64,000 nucleotides of DNA. Origin: Symsagittifera roscoffensis. Lineage: Eukaryota > Xenacoelomorpha > Acoela > Convolutidae. Shown one piece after another: positions 35,297 through 46,155 of this stretch. Location: assembly GCF_963678635.1 (NCBI RefSeq), contig NC_087062.1, forward strand, positions 100,983,209 to 101,047,208, given 5' to 3'. The translations under genes were made by a program, and so were the position numbers. Below the pieces are notes generated by a model. The model had not been told where the DNA came from, did not search any database, and worked only from the letters and a program-made list of their open reading frames with translations. Position 1 is the first letter of the stretch, and each line of letters begins with the position of its first letter.

Positions 35297-36480
35297 TTAA
35301 GCTAGTTTGAATATAGGTTTTCCCGAATTCCGATCAAGTACTTTTCGAAAAATTTTGACTCTAAGAGGATCTCGCAAAACTAGTTTTTCTAATTTACGTT
35401 TTTTTGAGAGTCTTTTTGGCCTCGTTGAGGACGACTTATTTATTCGCTGAGAATGCGATAGAGCTAGTGCTGATAGATCTCCGGCATTGTCGTAAAAGCG
35501 CAAAGTCCCCTTTGTGATTCCCGATTTCAGCGAGTTTGCAAGATCATCATTTCGAGCGGTCAGTTCACGGAGAAGCTCACGTCCCTGTTGCGGAGGCACA
35601 TTCCGTTTCCATTGGCTCCAGTTGTTGGCTGCCTTAGCAAAGTTTTCTAGATCCTTGTATGGTTGACTGTCAGCGACGCGGTTGCCCACTCCAAAAAGTA
35701 GCTTGAATCGAAGGGACTGTCTGGACTATGCGAAGCTCCTCTCGGTACAACTTTAGCCCTGTCCCGGCTGTAGTCCCTGTCCCGGATGTAGGCTTTTGCA
35801 AAACTCTTTAACAACGTCAGAGTTGAACCCAGAGCCGTAATCTGTTCTAATACTTTCCGGTATGCCATGATTACGAATGTACGAAGGTAAAAACTTGATT
35901 TTTTTCGCACTCGTTGCCTTAGTTAACATCACCGAAGGATATTTAGAAAAACGATCTATTGCGACTAAAAAAAATAAATTTTTCCGTTTTTATCATCTAT
36001 TAACGGACACGCAAAATCAGGCTGTAGTTCTTGATTTGGAGCTGAAAACTGCGGTAATGGCTTCGCAGAGTTATAAGTTGTTGAAGTTTTGATATTCATA
36101 CCAAATAAAGTACACTCCGGGCACTTTTCATAGACGTTAACTATCTGCCGATTGAGGAATGCCACCATATGCATTCCGACGCGTCCATCATAGCCGCATG
36201 TCGAGGATGCGAACGGTGAAGTCGAGTCGGAATGGCACTCCGTAGTTGTTCGGGTATAGCCAATTGGTTGTCTATCAGGACACAATTATTCACCACCGCC
36301 GCCTTCGTCCACACGCCCCCAGCTTGTTGAAGGATTGCAAGTCCTTGTTAATAATAACGTCCTCATCGGTCCGAGGAATGGATCTTCCCCTGTCAGCTCT
36401 CCCAGCAGGTCAACGTCAAAAAATCCTGGCAAGCCTACAACTTTCTGAGTGGAAATCAGATGTGATTTACACGCGCAGGT
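35297..36480 (-). pseudogene. pol: Integrase of the second retrotransposon
   Basis: Reading leftwards from the primer site: PGFFDVDLLGELTGEDPFLG (linker upstream of integrase, about 36,400), an HHCC region ending in YEKCPECTLFGMN (about 36,100), core residues IRTDYGSGFNSD (about 35,850; second catalytic Asp visible), then a C-terminal part with NRVADSQPYKDLENFAKAAN and LRDPLRVKIFRKVL (35,297-35,690). Several frameshifts and stops break it. It is clearly a Ty3/gypsy-type integrase but only distantly related to that of the giant element. Confidence 0.75.
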
Positions 36481-36502
36481 TCGTATCCTGCTGGTTACGC
36501 CA
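36472..36502 (-). other. tRNA-like primer binding site with a whole T-arm
   Basis: The plus strand ends in TGGTTACGCCA directly next to the 5' LTR and is preceded by GCAGG-TTCGTAT-CCTGC, a perfect 5-bp T-stem with a 7-base T-loop. The 31 bases thus copy the complete 3' end of a tRNA (T-arm, acceptor strand, discriminator G, CCA), resembling tRNA-Ser. A usual primer site is about 18 bases or less. Confidence 0.75.
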
Positions 36503-36820
36503 TTAGATTTCCCTCAGTTGGTGTTGGGGAAAACTGGTTATAAAATTCGGATACTGAATTCAATATAATAAATAAATAGATAGAATAGAATGTAGTATAT
36601 AGATTTAACGTTTCCAGAATGAATAGAGAGTATCAAGTTTCTTTACTAGATTTCCAACCTCAGGCTTTCGCAACTGACGGTTTCACATTCTCAAGTGACA
36701 GACGAGATTTGTCCTTGAATCAAATTAGTGCACTATGGTGAATAGATAATAAGAGATAATTATCTAAGATATATTTAAGTAAATAGAATAGAGTGAGGTA
36801 CCGAAAGTCGCCTCATGACA
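36503..36820 (-). repeat. 5' LTR of the second retrotransposon
   Basis: 318 bp, TTAGATTTCC...CTCATGACA; the usual TG start has become TT. It resembles the LTR pieces in the tandem array at 36,821-38,543 more than its own partner LTR. Confidence 0.85.
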
Positions 36821-39183
36821 GCCATAATGGATTGGTTACTAGGAGCGAAATTTGTCACTTTGAATTTTATATGGTGCGGTGTGGGATGATTTTTATAACA
36901 AATCTCAAATAAGAAACAAAAATATATTTTCTTATTACTTTTAATTTTTTCATGTATTAACTGCTCCTTAGACCTGAAAAGGCAGTCTGAACAATCAAGG
37001 CGTCGCCTTTATACGAGCAGTCTTTTTTAAAGAGCGGTGCAACTGAAAATGCACATTTGTAAGTGCAAATTTGAAAGTTGATTCAGTCAGGTGAACTTCA
37101 GGTTGAGTTATATGAAACAAGCGTCGAAATTAGATACATTCTGAAGGGTGTTTCGTCAGTTTCCCCGATGATGCATTGAAAGTGCATCATACAGATTAGC
37201 CTCAGATGTTTGAAATTAGTTTCTTTAACCATAAATTAGATAAACACAACAAAACAAAATAAGAACACTTTGAATAAAAGGAAGGCTTATTACAATGATT
37301 CTTACAACTGCAAAGAATGAAAACAGGCAAAGAATTAGAAAAGAAACAGAGGTTTTTTAAAATTTTGAATCGGGCGAAGGAATTTTATACTGATTGGTAG
37401 GGTTGTAAAAGAAATTCATTTACAAGTTTTCATTAGTAAACCATATAGATTGCCAGGTGTATAGATTTAACGTTTCCAGAATGAATAGAGAGTATCAAGT
37501 TTCTCTACTAGATTTCCAACCTCAGGCTTTCGCAACTGACGGTTTCACATTCTCAAGTGACAGACGAGATTTGTCCTTGAATCAAATTAGTGCACTATGG
37601 TGAATAGATAATAAGAAATAATTATCTAAGATATACATAAGTAAATAGAATAGAGTGAGGTACCAAAAGTCGCCTCATGACAGCCATAATGGATTGGTTA
37701 CTAGGAGCGAAATTTGTCACTTTGAATTTTATATGGTGCGGTGTGGGATGATTTTTACAACAAATCTCAAATAAGAAACAAAAATATATTTTCTTATTAC
37801 TTTTAATTTTTTCATGTATTTACTGCTCCATAGACCTGAAAAGGCAGTCTGAACATTCAAGGCGTCGCCTTTATACGAGCAATCTTTTTAAAGAGCGGTG
37901 CAACTGAAAATGCACATTTAGAAGTGCAAATTTGAAAGTTGATTCAGTCAGGTGAACTTCAGGTTGAGTTATATGATACAAGCGTCGAAATTAGATACAT
38001 TCTGAAGGGTGTTTCGTCAGTTTCCCCGATGATGCATTGAAAGTGCATCATACAGATTAGTCGCAGATGTTTGAAATTAGTTTCTTTAACCATAAATTAG
38101 ATAAACACAACAAAACAAAATAAGAACACTTTGAATAAAAGGAAGGCTTATTACAATGATTCTTACAACTGCAAAGAATGAAAACAGGCAAAGAATTAGA
38201 AAAGAAACAGAGGTTTTTTAAAATTTTGAATCGGGCGAAGGAATTTTATACTGATTGGTAGGGTTGTAAAAGAAATTCATTTACAAGTTTTCATTAGTAA
38301 ACCATATAGATTGCCAGGTGTATAGATTTAACGTTTCCAGAATGAATAGAGAGTATCAAGTTTCTCTACTAGATTTCCAACCTCAGGCTTTCGCAACTGA
38401 CGGTTTCACATTCTCAAGTGACAGACGAGATTTGTCCTTGAATCAAATTAGTGCACTATGGTGAATAGATAATAAGACATAATTATCTAAGATATACATA
38501 AGTAAATAGAATAGAGTGAGGTACCGAAAGTCGCCTCATGACAGCCATAATGGATTGGTTACTAGGAGCGAAATTTGTCACTTTGAATTTTATATGGTGC
38601 GGTGTGGGATGATTTTTACAACAAATCTCAAATAAGAAACAAAAATATATTTTCTTATTACTTTTAATTTTTTCATGTATTTACTGCTCCATAGACCTGA
38701 AAAGGCAGTCTGAACATTCAAGGCGTCGCCTTTATACGAGCAATCTTTTTAAAGAGCGGTGCAACTGAAAATGCACATTTAGAAGTGCAAATTTGAAAGT
38801 TGATTCAGTCAGGTGAACTTCAGGTTGAGTTATATGATACAAGCGTCGAAATTAGATACATTGTGAAGGGTGTTTCGTCAGTTTCCCCGATGATGCATTG
38901 AAAGTGCATCATACAGATTAGTCGCAGATGTTTGAAATTAGTTTCTTTAACCATAAATTAGATAAACACAACAAAACAAAATAAGAACACTTTGAATAAA
39001 AGGAAGGCTTCTTACAATGATTCTTACAACTGCAAAGAATGAAAACAGGCAAAGAATTAGAAAAGAAACAGATTTTTTTTAAAATTTTGAATCGGGCGAT
39101 GGAATTTTATACTGATTGGTAGGGTTGTAAAAGAAATTCAATTAACAAGTTTTCAATTAGTAAACCATATAGATTGCCAGGTG
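36821..39183 (+). repeat. Tandem array, ~861-bp unit of LTR part plus flanking repeat
   Basis: The unit is about 637 bp of non-coding DNA starting GCCATAATGGATTGGTTAC followed by about 224 bp of the LTR (from TATAGATTTAACG to CATGACA). Unit starts are at 36,821, 37,683 and 38,544; LTR pieces start at 37,460, 38,321 and 39,184. The first two units are almost identical. The third has a few indels and its LTR piece is of the other (3') type and runs on into internal element sequence. Confidence 0.92.
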
Positions 39184-39957
39184 TATAGATTTAACGTTTC
39201 CAGAAATAATGGAGAGTATCAAGTTTCTTCACTAGATTTCACACCTCAGGGTTTCGCAACTGACGGTTTCACATTCTCAAGTGACAGACGATTATGCTGG
39301 TGAGATTTGACCTTGAGTCAAATTACAGCACTATGGCGAATAGATGATAAGACATAATTATATAAGTTATATATAAGTAAATAGAATAGAGTGAGGTACC
39401 GAAGGTCGCCTCATGACATTTCCCCCTCTTGAAGAAAAATTATCAAAGTATAAAGTTTTGACGTGTACTGAATGGAATGGGAAAGCACCTTTGCACTTGC
39501 TGAGAATCGGCCCAGACGAACAGAAAGGCAAAATCGTATGAAGTTTTACGCAAGTTTCAAACAAGTTTTGAGTTTAAGAGTTATTCTCAGGCTCCTCAAT
39601 TCTGATTCTTTTGAACGGTGTAGTTTGTTCTTTCGTCCTCGGGAAAGGCAGCTGGACTCCTTTTCGAACAAGTGGGACAAATGGTGTAGTATGGGTCTGC
39701 TCTGGGGCTGGTAGTTGTTGTGAAGATTCGATAGGCAAAGATTCCGTGACGCTCTTAATAGAATGGCGAAGAGGGTCGTCGAAAAACCTCGTCGGTTTCG
39801 TTGAGCGTCCTGAAGTCCGGGTTGAGTCACTCTTGGCATGATCAGTGGCCTCATTCGCAGGATCGGTGATTGCTGTGCCCTGGACCTCTACAAGTGGATC
39901 ATCCGCTGACGTATGTAGCTTTGATTGAGAAGACGAAACATGGGGCGTTGCCAAAAT
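39184..39957 (-). mobile_element. Partial second copy of the 3' end of the second retrotransposon
   Basis: 774 bp nearly identical to about 34,122-34,897 (only a few substitutions seen): LTR part, purine tract and the end of the pol tail. It stops abruptly at 39,957, where sequence rich in CACATG follows. The near identity, compared with roughly 10 percent LTR difference within the neighbouring insertion, points to a recent duplication or gene conversion. Confidence 0.9.
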
Positions 39958-40145
39958 TCACATGTAAATTGGGGCGTTTTTTGTCACAAGTAAAATTTTA
40001 AACATGTGAAAGTACATGAAACAAAACGTAGAATCACAGGTGTCAAACAACATGTGTGAAAACACATGGCGAAATCACATGTTTTGTTTTCACATGTTGA
40101 AAGTACAAAATTATTACCAGGGGATTTAGGTTTTTGATGTAAAGT
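39958..40145. repeat. ACATGTG/CACATG-rich stretch
   Basis: Repeated ACATGTGA/TCACATGT motifs in both orientations, giving many small palindromes. No gene. Confidence 0.5.
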
Positions 40146-40199
40146 CTCAAGTTTGATGTTTTTGACTGCCTGCAATTGATGCCCGGGTCGAGGTCCCAG

Positions 40200-40545
40200 A
40201 CTCATGTCCAGACTTTCGCGACAAAATTTTGGCATGTCAAGACTTTCCAGACCAAAATTAAAATTAGACATGTACAGACTTTGGCGACCAAAACCTGGAA
40301 TTTCCAGACTTTTGCGACCGAAGCGGAGGTTGCGTGACCAGAATATCGCGACTCATGTTTGGTATGTTCAGACTCTCGCGACCAAGAGTTGCCATTTTCA
40401 GACTTTCGCGACGGAAAAACTCAGGCGCGACTTTCGCGACCGAGGCGGATACGGCGCGGCCCTGCGGCTCAGGAAACGGCGTGACAGGCGCGACCAAACT
40501 TAGCCATTTCCAAACTTTCCAGACCGAGATGGAGACGGCGCGACT
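40200..40545 (+). repeat. Degenerate minisatellite with CAGACTTTCGCGACC core
   Basis: Cores at about 40,208, 40,238, 40,274, 40,303, 40,340, 40,368, 40,398 and 40,430, spaced about 28-37 bases (often 30). Plus-strand translation gives an imperfect ten-residue MSRLSRP-type repeat, which I take as a by-product of the DNA repeat. It is notably GC-rich for this region. Confidence 0.7.
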
Positions 40546-40559
40546 ATCAAAAAAATTCC

Positions 40560-41832
40560 GTAAAAAACATGTGATTTTACATGTTTGGACATGTGAATCG
40601 CTTGTGGTTCGCAATTTCTCCCGAGGTTTTAATAACATGGGACAAACATGTGAACTTACGTATTTTTTTTTCATAAAATTGCATGTTCTTTTTTTTGTTT
40701 GGTTGTTCGTCCTAAAAATAGATTGATGGAAATTTTCAAAAAAAACTTTGAAAAATTTTGCAACAAAAAAATTGAAAAAAAAAATGGAAAAAAATATATA
40801 TTTATTCCTTGAAGGTGATCTACGAACACAAAGTGATGTAGCTTGACACTGCAAAGTACATAATGATGTAAAAGCGGCTACTCTCATGATAGAGGGAACG
40901 ATTAATCGAAAATTTTCAACCAATAAGAAGTTTCACACGTTCTTTTTGGCTGAATGTTTTTTGCACATAATCTATATCAAAGTTAGAAGAAAATGAAGCT
41001 TCGCAGAACAGCCAATCTTGCTGATTAGTTCATTCAAAGCTTGATTAAATTTTTTGTTTTTTGTCTGGCTTTACATTTATTCAAAAAATAGGTATCGTTC
41101 AAGTGTTTAGTTTTTTTTTTTTCATTCTTTTTTGATCTGACATTGTTTTTAAAATTTCATTTCTGCTTTTATGTTTCAATGGCCTGAGTTTTTTGTTCCA
41201 TTTGAAACTTTTGCAAAGTTTCTGGGAAAATGATTTTAATTGTTTTAATTTAGTTTTCCTGTAATCGGTTTTTTCCTCATAAAATAGGCCACCTGATGTG
41301 ATAATCATTTTGTAAAATTATAAAAAGTTCGCCTCAACTGTAAAAATCTTGCCTCAAAAGAAAGGATCAATTTTTTTAACCATATGGAAAATAAATGTCG
41401 CTTTGATTTCCAAAGGTTTTCTTTTTCACAACACAACCTATAACTAAGTGCCACGAATCACACAAGTTAACAGCGAAGACTTGTCAAGAATGTTCGTGCT
41501 GATTATAACCCAGAACTACAACTAAAAACCTGAATGTTTTTTACGTGGAGAGCGAATATTTACTTTAAAAAAATCTAGCCCAACTAAAAAGAAAAACTTT
41601 GTCCCAGAATTGCTACTTTGGAAAAAAATTTTTGATACAAATCTCATAAACGAAATTTATAGGAGCTTTTTTCCATACATTCAATATATGAATTTGTTTG
41701 ATCAGCAGGTTTTTAGAATGGAACTATAAAAAAGGCTTTTTTCATGTATGGAGGTCAAGCCGGGAAGCCAAAGTGGCTACTTTCAAACGCCAACACATTA
41801 CGAAAAACCAAGAAAAAAAATTAATTTTAATC
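40560..41832. other. AT-rich stretch without supported genes
   Basis: Homopolymer A/T runs and short chance frames on both strands; nothing recognisable. Confidence 0.5.
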
Positions 41833-42905
41833 GTTCCGACTTTCGATACAAAAGTAACGGAATATTTGTGCTCGGGGTGGGTTTTTTTTTCTTCAGATCA
41901 ATTTCGACTCTTTAGCTAGCCATTTTTGATGGAGTTTTTTTATATCATACAAAAGCTATTGTTGTCTTAAGCTTAAATTTGAAAAGATTTTTTACCTGTG
42001 ATCATAAAGTTATGAGGGTTTAAAGATTGCCATTTTGGCCAACTTGGGACAATTAACGCGCGATAAATTTCTCGCTATTAACGCGTAAGCGAGGTTTAAT
42101 CCGTCTTAGAAATCGTTCCAAATTGGTTGAAAGAAGCGTATTTGCCATAATTGATTTGTTACAAGGAGCGAAGTCTATTGTTTTGTACTTTATATTGCGA
42201 GTGGGGGGATGAGTTTTATCGAAAAATTTTAAAATTTTAGAAAAAAAGTTTTTCATTCATTTTATTTCTTTTAATTTTTTATGTGGTTTATGTTATTACT
42301 GCTCCTTAAACAGTAAAAGGCAGTCGGAACTTTCCGGGCTTCGCCCTGATACGAGCAGTCTTGTTGTTCCGACTTTCGATACAAAAGTAACGGAATATTT
42401 GTGCTCGGGGTGGGTTTTTTTTTCTTCAGACAAAGTTCGACTTTTTAACTAGCCATTTTTGACGGAATTTTTTTAATCATTCGAAAGCCATTGTTGTCCT
42501 GAACTTAAATTTGAAACAATATTTCACCTGTGATCATTTTTCGTAAAGTTATGAGGGTTTAAAGATTGCCATTTTGGCCATTTTGACCAATTTGGGACAA
42601 TTAACGCGCGATATAATTCGCGCTATTCACGCGTAAAAGGAGATTAATCGGTCTTATAAATCGTTCCAAATTGGTTGAAATAGCTAATTTGCCATAATTG
42701 ATTTGTTACAAGGAACGAAATCTATCTTTTTGTACTTTATATGGCGTGTGGGGGGATGATTTTCATTAAAAACTTCAAGTTTTAGAAAAAAAAAATTAAT
42801 TTCATTTTATTTCATTTAATTTTTTATGTTATTACTGCTGCTCCATAAACCTTAAAAGGCAGTCGGAAAATTCAGGGCTTCACCCTGATACGAGCAGTCT
42901 TGTTG
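41833..42905 (+). repeat. Two tandem units of the dispersed repeat family
   Basis: Units 41,833-42,364 (532 bp) and 42,365-42,905 (541 bp) each run from GTTCCGACTTTCGATACAAA through the GCGCGAT palindrome and the GCCATAATTGATTTGTTACA block to TACGAGCAGTCTTGTT. They show the complete unit of the family best. No protein is encoded. Confidence 0.9.
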
Positions 42906-43640
42906 ATATTAATGTCTCGTATTGTCAGTATTTGTGATACGCATTTGAGATTTGAACTGAACTAAACGTGTTGTCAGCATTTGAGCTTTTAGTGCGCTGC
43001 GCTGTAGAAAGGAAAAAATGAATGGAACGAGCTGTCAGTATTTCAGAAGATATATATATTATTTGTTTGTGAATTCTGCAAACTGTTCCGGATTCCGCAA
43101 ATACCGTTGCGGATTCTACAAACTTGCCTAGTTTCGGAGCAATTTTAAGCGGTACATTGGTTTAACTATTTGTTCGTGGAACCCAGAACAACAAAGAAGA
43201 TCAACGAAAAGTAGCAGTGTCGCGGATTCTGCGACAAATCTAATTTTTCCCTGTTGCGGAAGCTAAAATTCACAAACTGCACAGCTTGGCCTCGTAATTA
43301 CATCACGCGTTAAGTATTCCAACTCGGGCACATTGGAAACTTTCAGCTCTCATATCTTTGCAAAAATGTTCACTAGTGGAAATATAAGATTGAACTTAGA
43401 CTTTAAAACCTGCAGAAAAAATGCCAAAAATAAAAAGTTGCGTCATCCGTCGAAAACGGTTATATAACAAGTCAAAATTGGTTTGAAAAAAAACACCCAA
43501 TAAGCATTAATAAATATTCCGACAGTTCCCAGAACCGTCATCTTGGAAACTCGCAAAGATCTTAAATATTCTCGAATAATTTTCAAAGATAGCAAAGATT
43601 GAGCGAACTAAGTTTCTTCAAAAGTTTGAACTTCCATGCA
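42906..43640. other. Non-coding flank downstream of the channel exons
   Basis: I see no gene. The next exon of the channel, expected downstream on the minus strand, is not recognisable here. Confidence 0.5.
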
Positions 43641-43647
43641 GACAAAC

Positions 43648-44119
43648 CTCTTTGTTTTTGCCCATGTATATGTGAATGTATGCAAAGTTGCGTCGGATGT
43701 TTTGCAGCATCATGAAAGTGGAGAGTTCGTAGGTGATGTTGGATCCAGCTGTGAACTGTTTCCACCACTCCAGGTAAAGACGCAGGGATCTGGCAGTGGC
43801 AGAGTCAGCTTTGTTGTCCAGAATGTCCATGAGTAGGTAGGGTGTAAAGGAGTCAGAGGGGAAGTTCATATTTGACCTTTGACCCGTGTACCCTTTCCAG
43901 TCGCAGGGTGTTTTGCAGCCCCGCTTGCAGTTGATGAAGTTGTCGAAGTTTTGGGCGACCTTGGGAATGCACTTCTCGGACTCCTTGGCCGAGCACCTGT
44001 GAGTGTGTTTGCCGTAGGGGGAGAATGTGCACTGGCAGTTGTCCAGGAACACCTCGTCCAAACACATGAAGCTGCACAGGTCCTCCGACTCACTTCTCTC
44101 GCTCGTGCAGTTTTTCACT
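43648..44119 (-). CDS. DEG/ENaC-type sodium channel, exon encoding Cys-rich extracellular domain
   Basis: The exon follows a TTGATTGCAG acceptor and probably ends before a GTTTGT donor. It encodes about 157 residues with the Cys spacing of the DEG/ENaC/ASIC extracellular domain: LCSFMCLDEVFLDNCQCTFS, CSAKESEKCIP, INCKRGCKTPCDWKGYTGQ, then SLRLYLEWWKQF and an IRRNFAYIHIYMGK end. The product is an amiloride-type trimeric cation channel of the plasma membrane. No stop or shift is seen and the GC content is high compared with flanks, so this is probably a live host gene. The second transmembrane segment must lie in a further exon that I cannot find. Which DEG/ENaC subfamily it belongs to is unclear. 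Confidence 0.82.
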
Positions 44120-44604
44120 CTGCAATCAACAAACACACTCAAATACTTGTGGCTCACTTAAACTACACCAGTGCTTCCTCAAATTGGTCTGTGCTTTAAA
44201 GAGCAAATGGCCAACAGGCCAGTTTTGCAATACAGGGACTAGTGCTGGAGTAGCAACCACATAATTGTGTCGGCTGTCTTTGTTCGACTGAGTATAATGT
44301 GGATAAAGATGTGGCAGGAAGGGACTCGGTCAACCAACTAACTCTGTCTTAATTGGGAGGAAATAATGCATGCGGGTTGCTTTTGACGACAGAGCAACAC
44401 CGTTCTCCTGATAGATTGTATAGTGTGCCACTTGCTTCAATCAAATAGCTGAGTGATGTTCCTTGTTCCAAAAAAGTGTCCAATGGAATGCTTCAACTGC
44501 GCTACTTGTAGTCAATGAACGGTTCTCAATGTGAACTTGATGTTTCATATCATGGCCGAAAGAGTCTGGGAGCGGATGGTGTGGTTAAAAATGTCTGTTT
44601 GGAA

Positions 44605-44634
44605 GAGGGAGAGAGAGAGAGAGAGAGAGAGAGA
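44605..44634 (+). repeat. (GA)n microsatellite in the channel intron
   Basis: About 13-14 GA units lying between the two channel exons. Confidence 0.95.
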
Positions 44635-44661
44635 TAGAAGGGGGTGGCGTGTTGGACTTGC

Positions 44662-44995
44662 CTGAAGTATTCGCGCCTCTGCAGACTCAGTTCCATGCCC
44701 TGGCCCCAGGGGATGGTCCAGGAGTGGACCTCGGGAACCATGAGGTAGTTCTGGTCAGACACTGTCACCCACACGCCCCCCACCGGCTCCACAATCCCAC
44801 TGGCTCTGAGGGGGTTTCGGAAGAAGGTGACATGGTAGCCCATCTGCAGTTTCCCCACCGGGTGATACTCCTCCTCGCTGCGGGAGGGGGGTGGCTGGGT
44901 GAGGTTGAGACAGGTGCCGAAGGAGAGGGTGGGGAAGGGCTCGAACCAGTCTGAACAGTTCTTGTCCTCAAACCAACACTCCACTATGAAGTCAT
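44662..44995 (-). CDS. DEG/ENaC-type sodium channel, upstream exon
   Basis: The exon follows a GTGTGTGCAG acceptor (45,005-44,996) and ends CTTCAG before GCAAGT. It encodes DFIVECWFEDKNCSDWFEPF, GTCLNLTQ, a GYHVTFFRNPLRASG stretch and VHSWTIPWGQGMELSLQRRE, the palm/finger region of the extracellular domain; FGTCLNLT corresponds to the family's G-x-C-[YF]-T-F-N region. Splicing to 44,119 keeps the frame (split Arg codon) and joins EYFR to VKNC, as expected for this family. The donor is GC instead of GT. It lies 740 bp from the giant retrotransposon insertion, and upstream exons are not seen before that insertion. Confidence 0.8.
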
Positions 44996-45735
44996 CTGCA
45001 CACACAAATCACAATCGGAAGCTCCCAATGCGCTCAATTGAAGATGAATAATTAGAAACCTCTGACCTAGAGTTTTTAGTTGGCCTCTGAATTGTAACTC
45101 AGTAGAGAGCTCTTTTGTTTTTGGTACAAGCTCAAAAACAGAAAAAACAGTGTGAATTTACGAGAAAAACTGTTCTATAACCTGTTAGTGATATTGGCTT
45201 TCGCCTCATCTGCAGAAAAAAAAAACATTTCTCCCCTACTAACAAATCAATTATGGCAAATAAGCTTCTTTCGACCAATTTGGAACAATTTGTATAGCGG
45301 AATAAATCTCCGCTAACACATTGATAGCGCAAAATATCCCGTGTTGACAATCAAACAAATTTCATATATGGAAAAATGATAGTCAAAAATGCTAATTCCA
45401 TAAGTACAGAAAATTGCATGAAAGACCTATGATTGGTGATTTTTCATAGATGGAAATTGTATGACCAGCATTTTCTCAAAAACCAGAAAAACAAATTTTT
45501 TTAAAATAGTTATCTTAAAAATTTCGGGATGTATTCGTGACCAAACCTAAGTGAAACAAAAGTGCACCAGGAAAGATAAAAAAAAACCGGACAAAACTTT
45601 TTAATAATGTGGTTCTTTTGATTTCTTAGCTCAAGCGAGCTAACAGGTAAAAAACTTTGATGTAACATTTTTGTCAGTTTAAACATTGGCCGGTGTTTCA
45701 TTCATTCAAAAAAAATCATAGGGTTCTTGATGTCG
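44996..45735. other. Non-coding flank with a dispersed-repeat fragment
   Basis: About 45,240-45,345 is a reverse-oriented piece of the dispersed repeat (CAAATCAATTATGGCAAATA block). Otherwise I see no gene. It ends with GTCG, the left target duplication of the giant element. Confidence 0.6.
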
Positions 45736-46146
45736 TGAGTTAGGACCGATGTGGTTAACTCATAGAGTAATTTCGGATAGGGTACACCGTCTGCTCGTCA
45801 CGCTATCTTATTTTCGGCCGGATAGATTCGTGCAACTTCTTAGTCTAATACCGATCCTAATCTTACTCTTATACTATCTAGTCTCAGGTTGTTTAACTAG
45901 TCTCTGCTAGGCTCAATAGATCTAGGGTATACTGGTTTATTGCGGCTGCTGAAGTTCCTTAGGAGAGGCAACTAAATTCTAAGTTAAATTCAAATCTCTC
46001 TGGTGCTGAAATTACAAGTAATTTCAGCACTTACAAATAAGTGGGTTGCTAGTTAGATGGATCATGATTGGTTAATATTAAATACTTTACAGTGGTAAAA
46101 TATCTAATTTATCCAATCATAAAATGTAGTTTAGATCAGGTTCCAC
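45736..46146 (-). repeat. 3' LTR of the giant element
   Basis: 411 bp, TGAGTTAGGA...CAGGTTCCA on the plus strand (TG...CA ends on both strands). It contains the ATAAGTGGG / GTAATTTCAGCACTT segments also seen in the older LTR at 29,336. Confidence 0.95.
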
Positions 46147-46155
46147 CCATCCGGG
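46147..46155 (-). promoter_or_regulatory. Polypurine-type tract next to the 3' LTR
   Basis: The minus strand reads CCGGATGGG immediately before the LTR start TGGAAC. It is a short and imperfect purine tract, consistent with the plus-strand primer. Confidence 0.5.

Larger units (their letters stand above)
34022..36820 (-). mobile_element. Second LTR retrotransposon (Ty3/gypsy-type), internally deleted
   Basis: The LTRs are at 34,022-34,353 (3') and 36,503-36,820 (5'), with a 5-bp target duplication GCCAT at 34,017-34,021 and 36,821-36,825. A purine tract abuts the 3' LTR and a tRNA-primer site abuts the 5' LTR. The inside holds only the region from just before integrase to the end of pol; gag, protease, RT and RNase H are missing. 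It inserted into a dispersed-repeat unit that continues on both sides. Confidence 0.88.

Noticed and set aside
40200-40545. A CRISPR array
   Set aside because: Repeats are imperfect, spacing is shorter than a repeat plus spacer, and the context is animal nuclear DNA.
40264-40923. A 219-codon minus-strand frame over the minisatellite
   Set aside because: Its right part is AT-rich random sequence and its left part is the translated DNA repeat; no motif and an equally open plus strand.
43853-44199. Several overlapping open frames on both strands at the channel exon
   Set aside because: They are shadows in GC-rich exon sequence; only the frame with the DEG/ENaC Cys pattern and splice signals is real.
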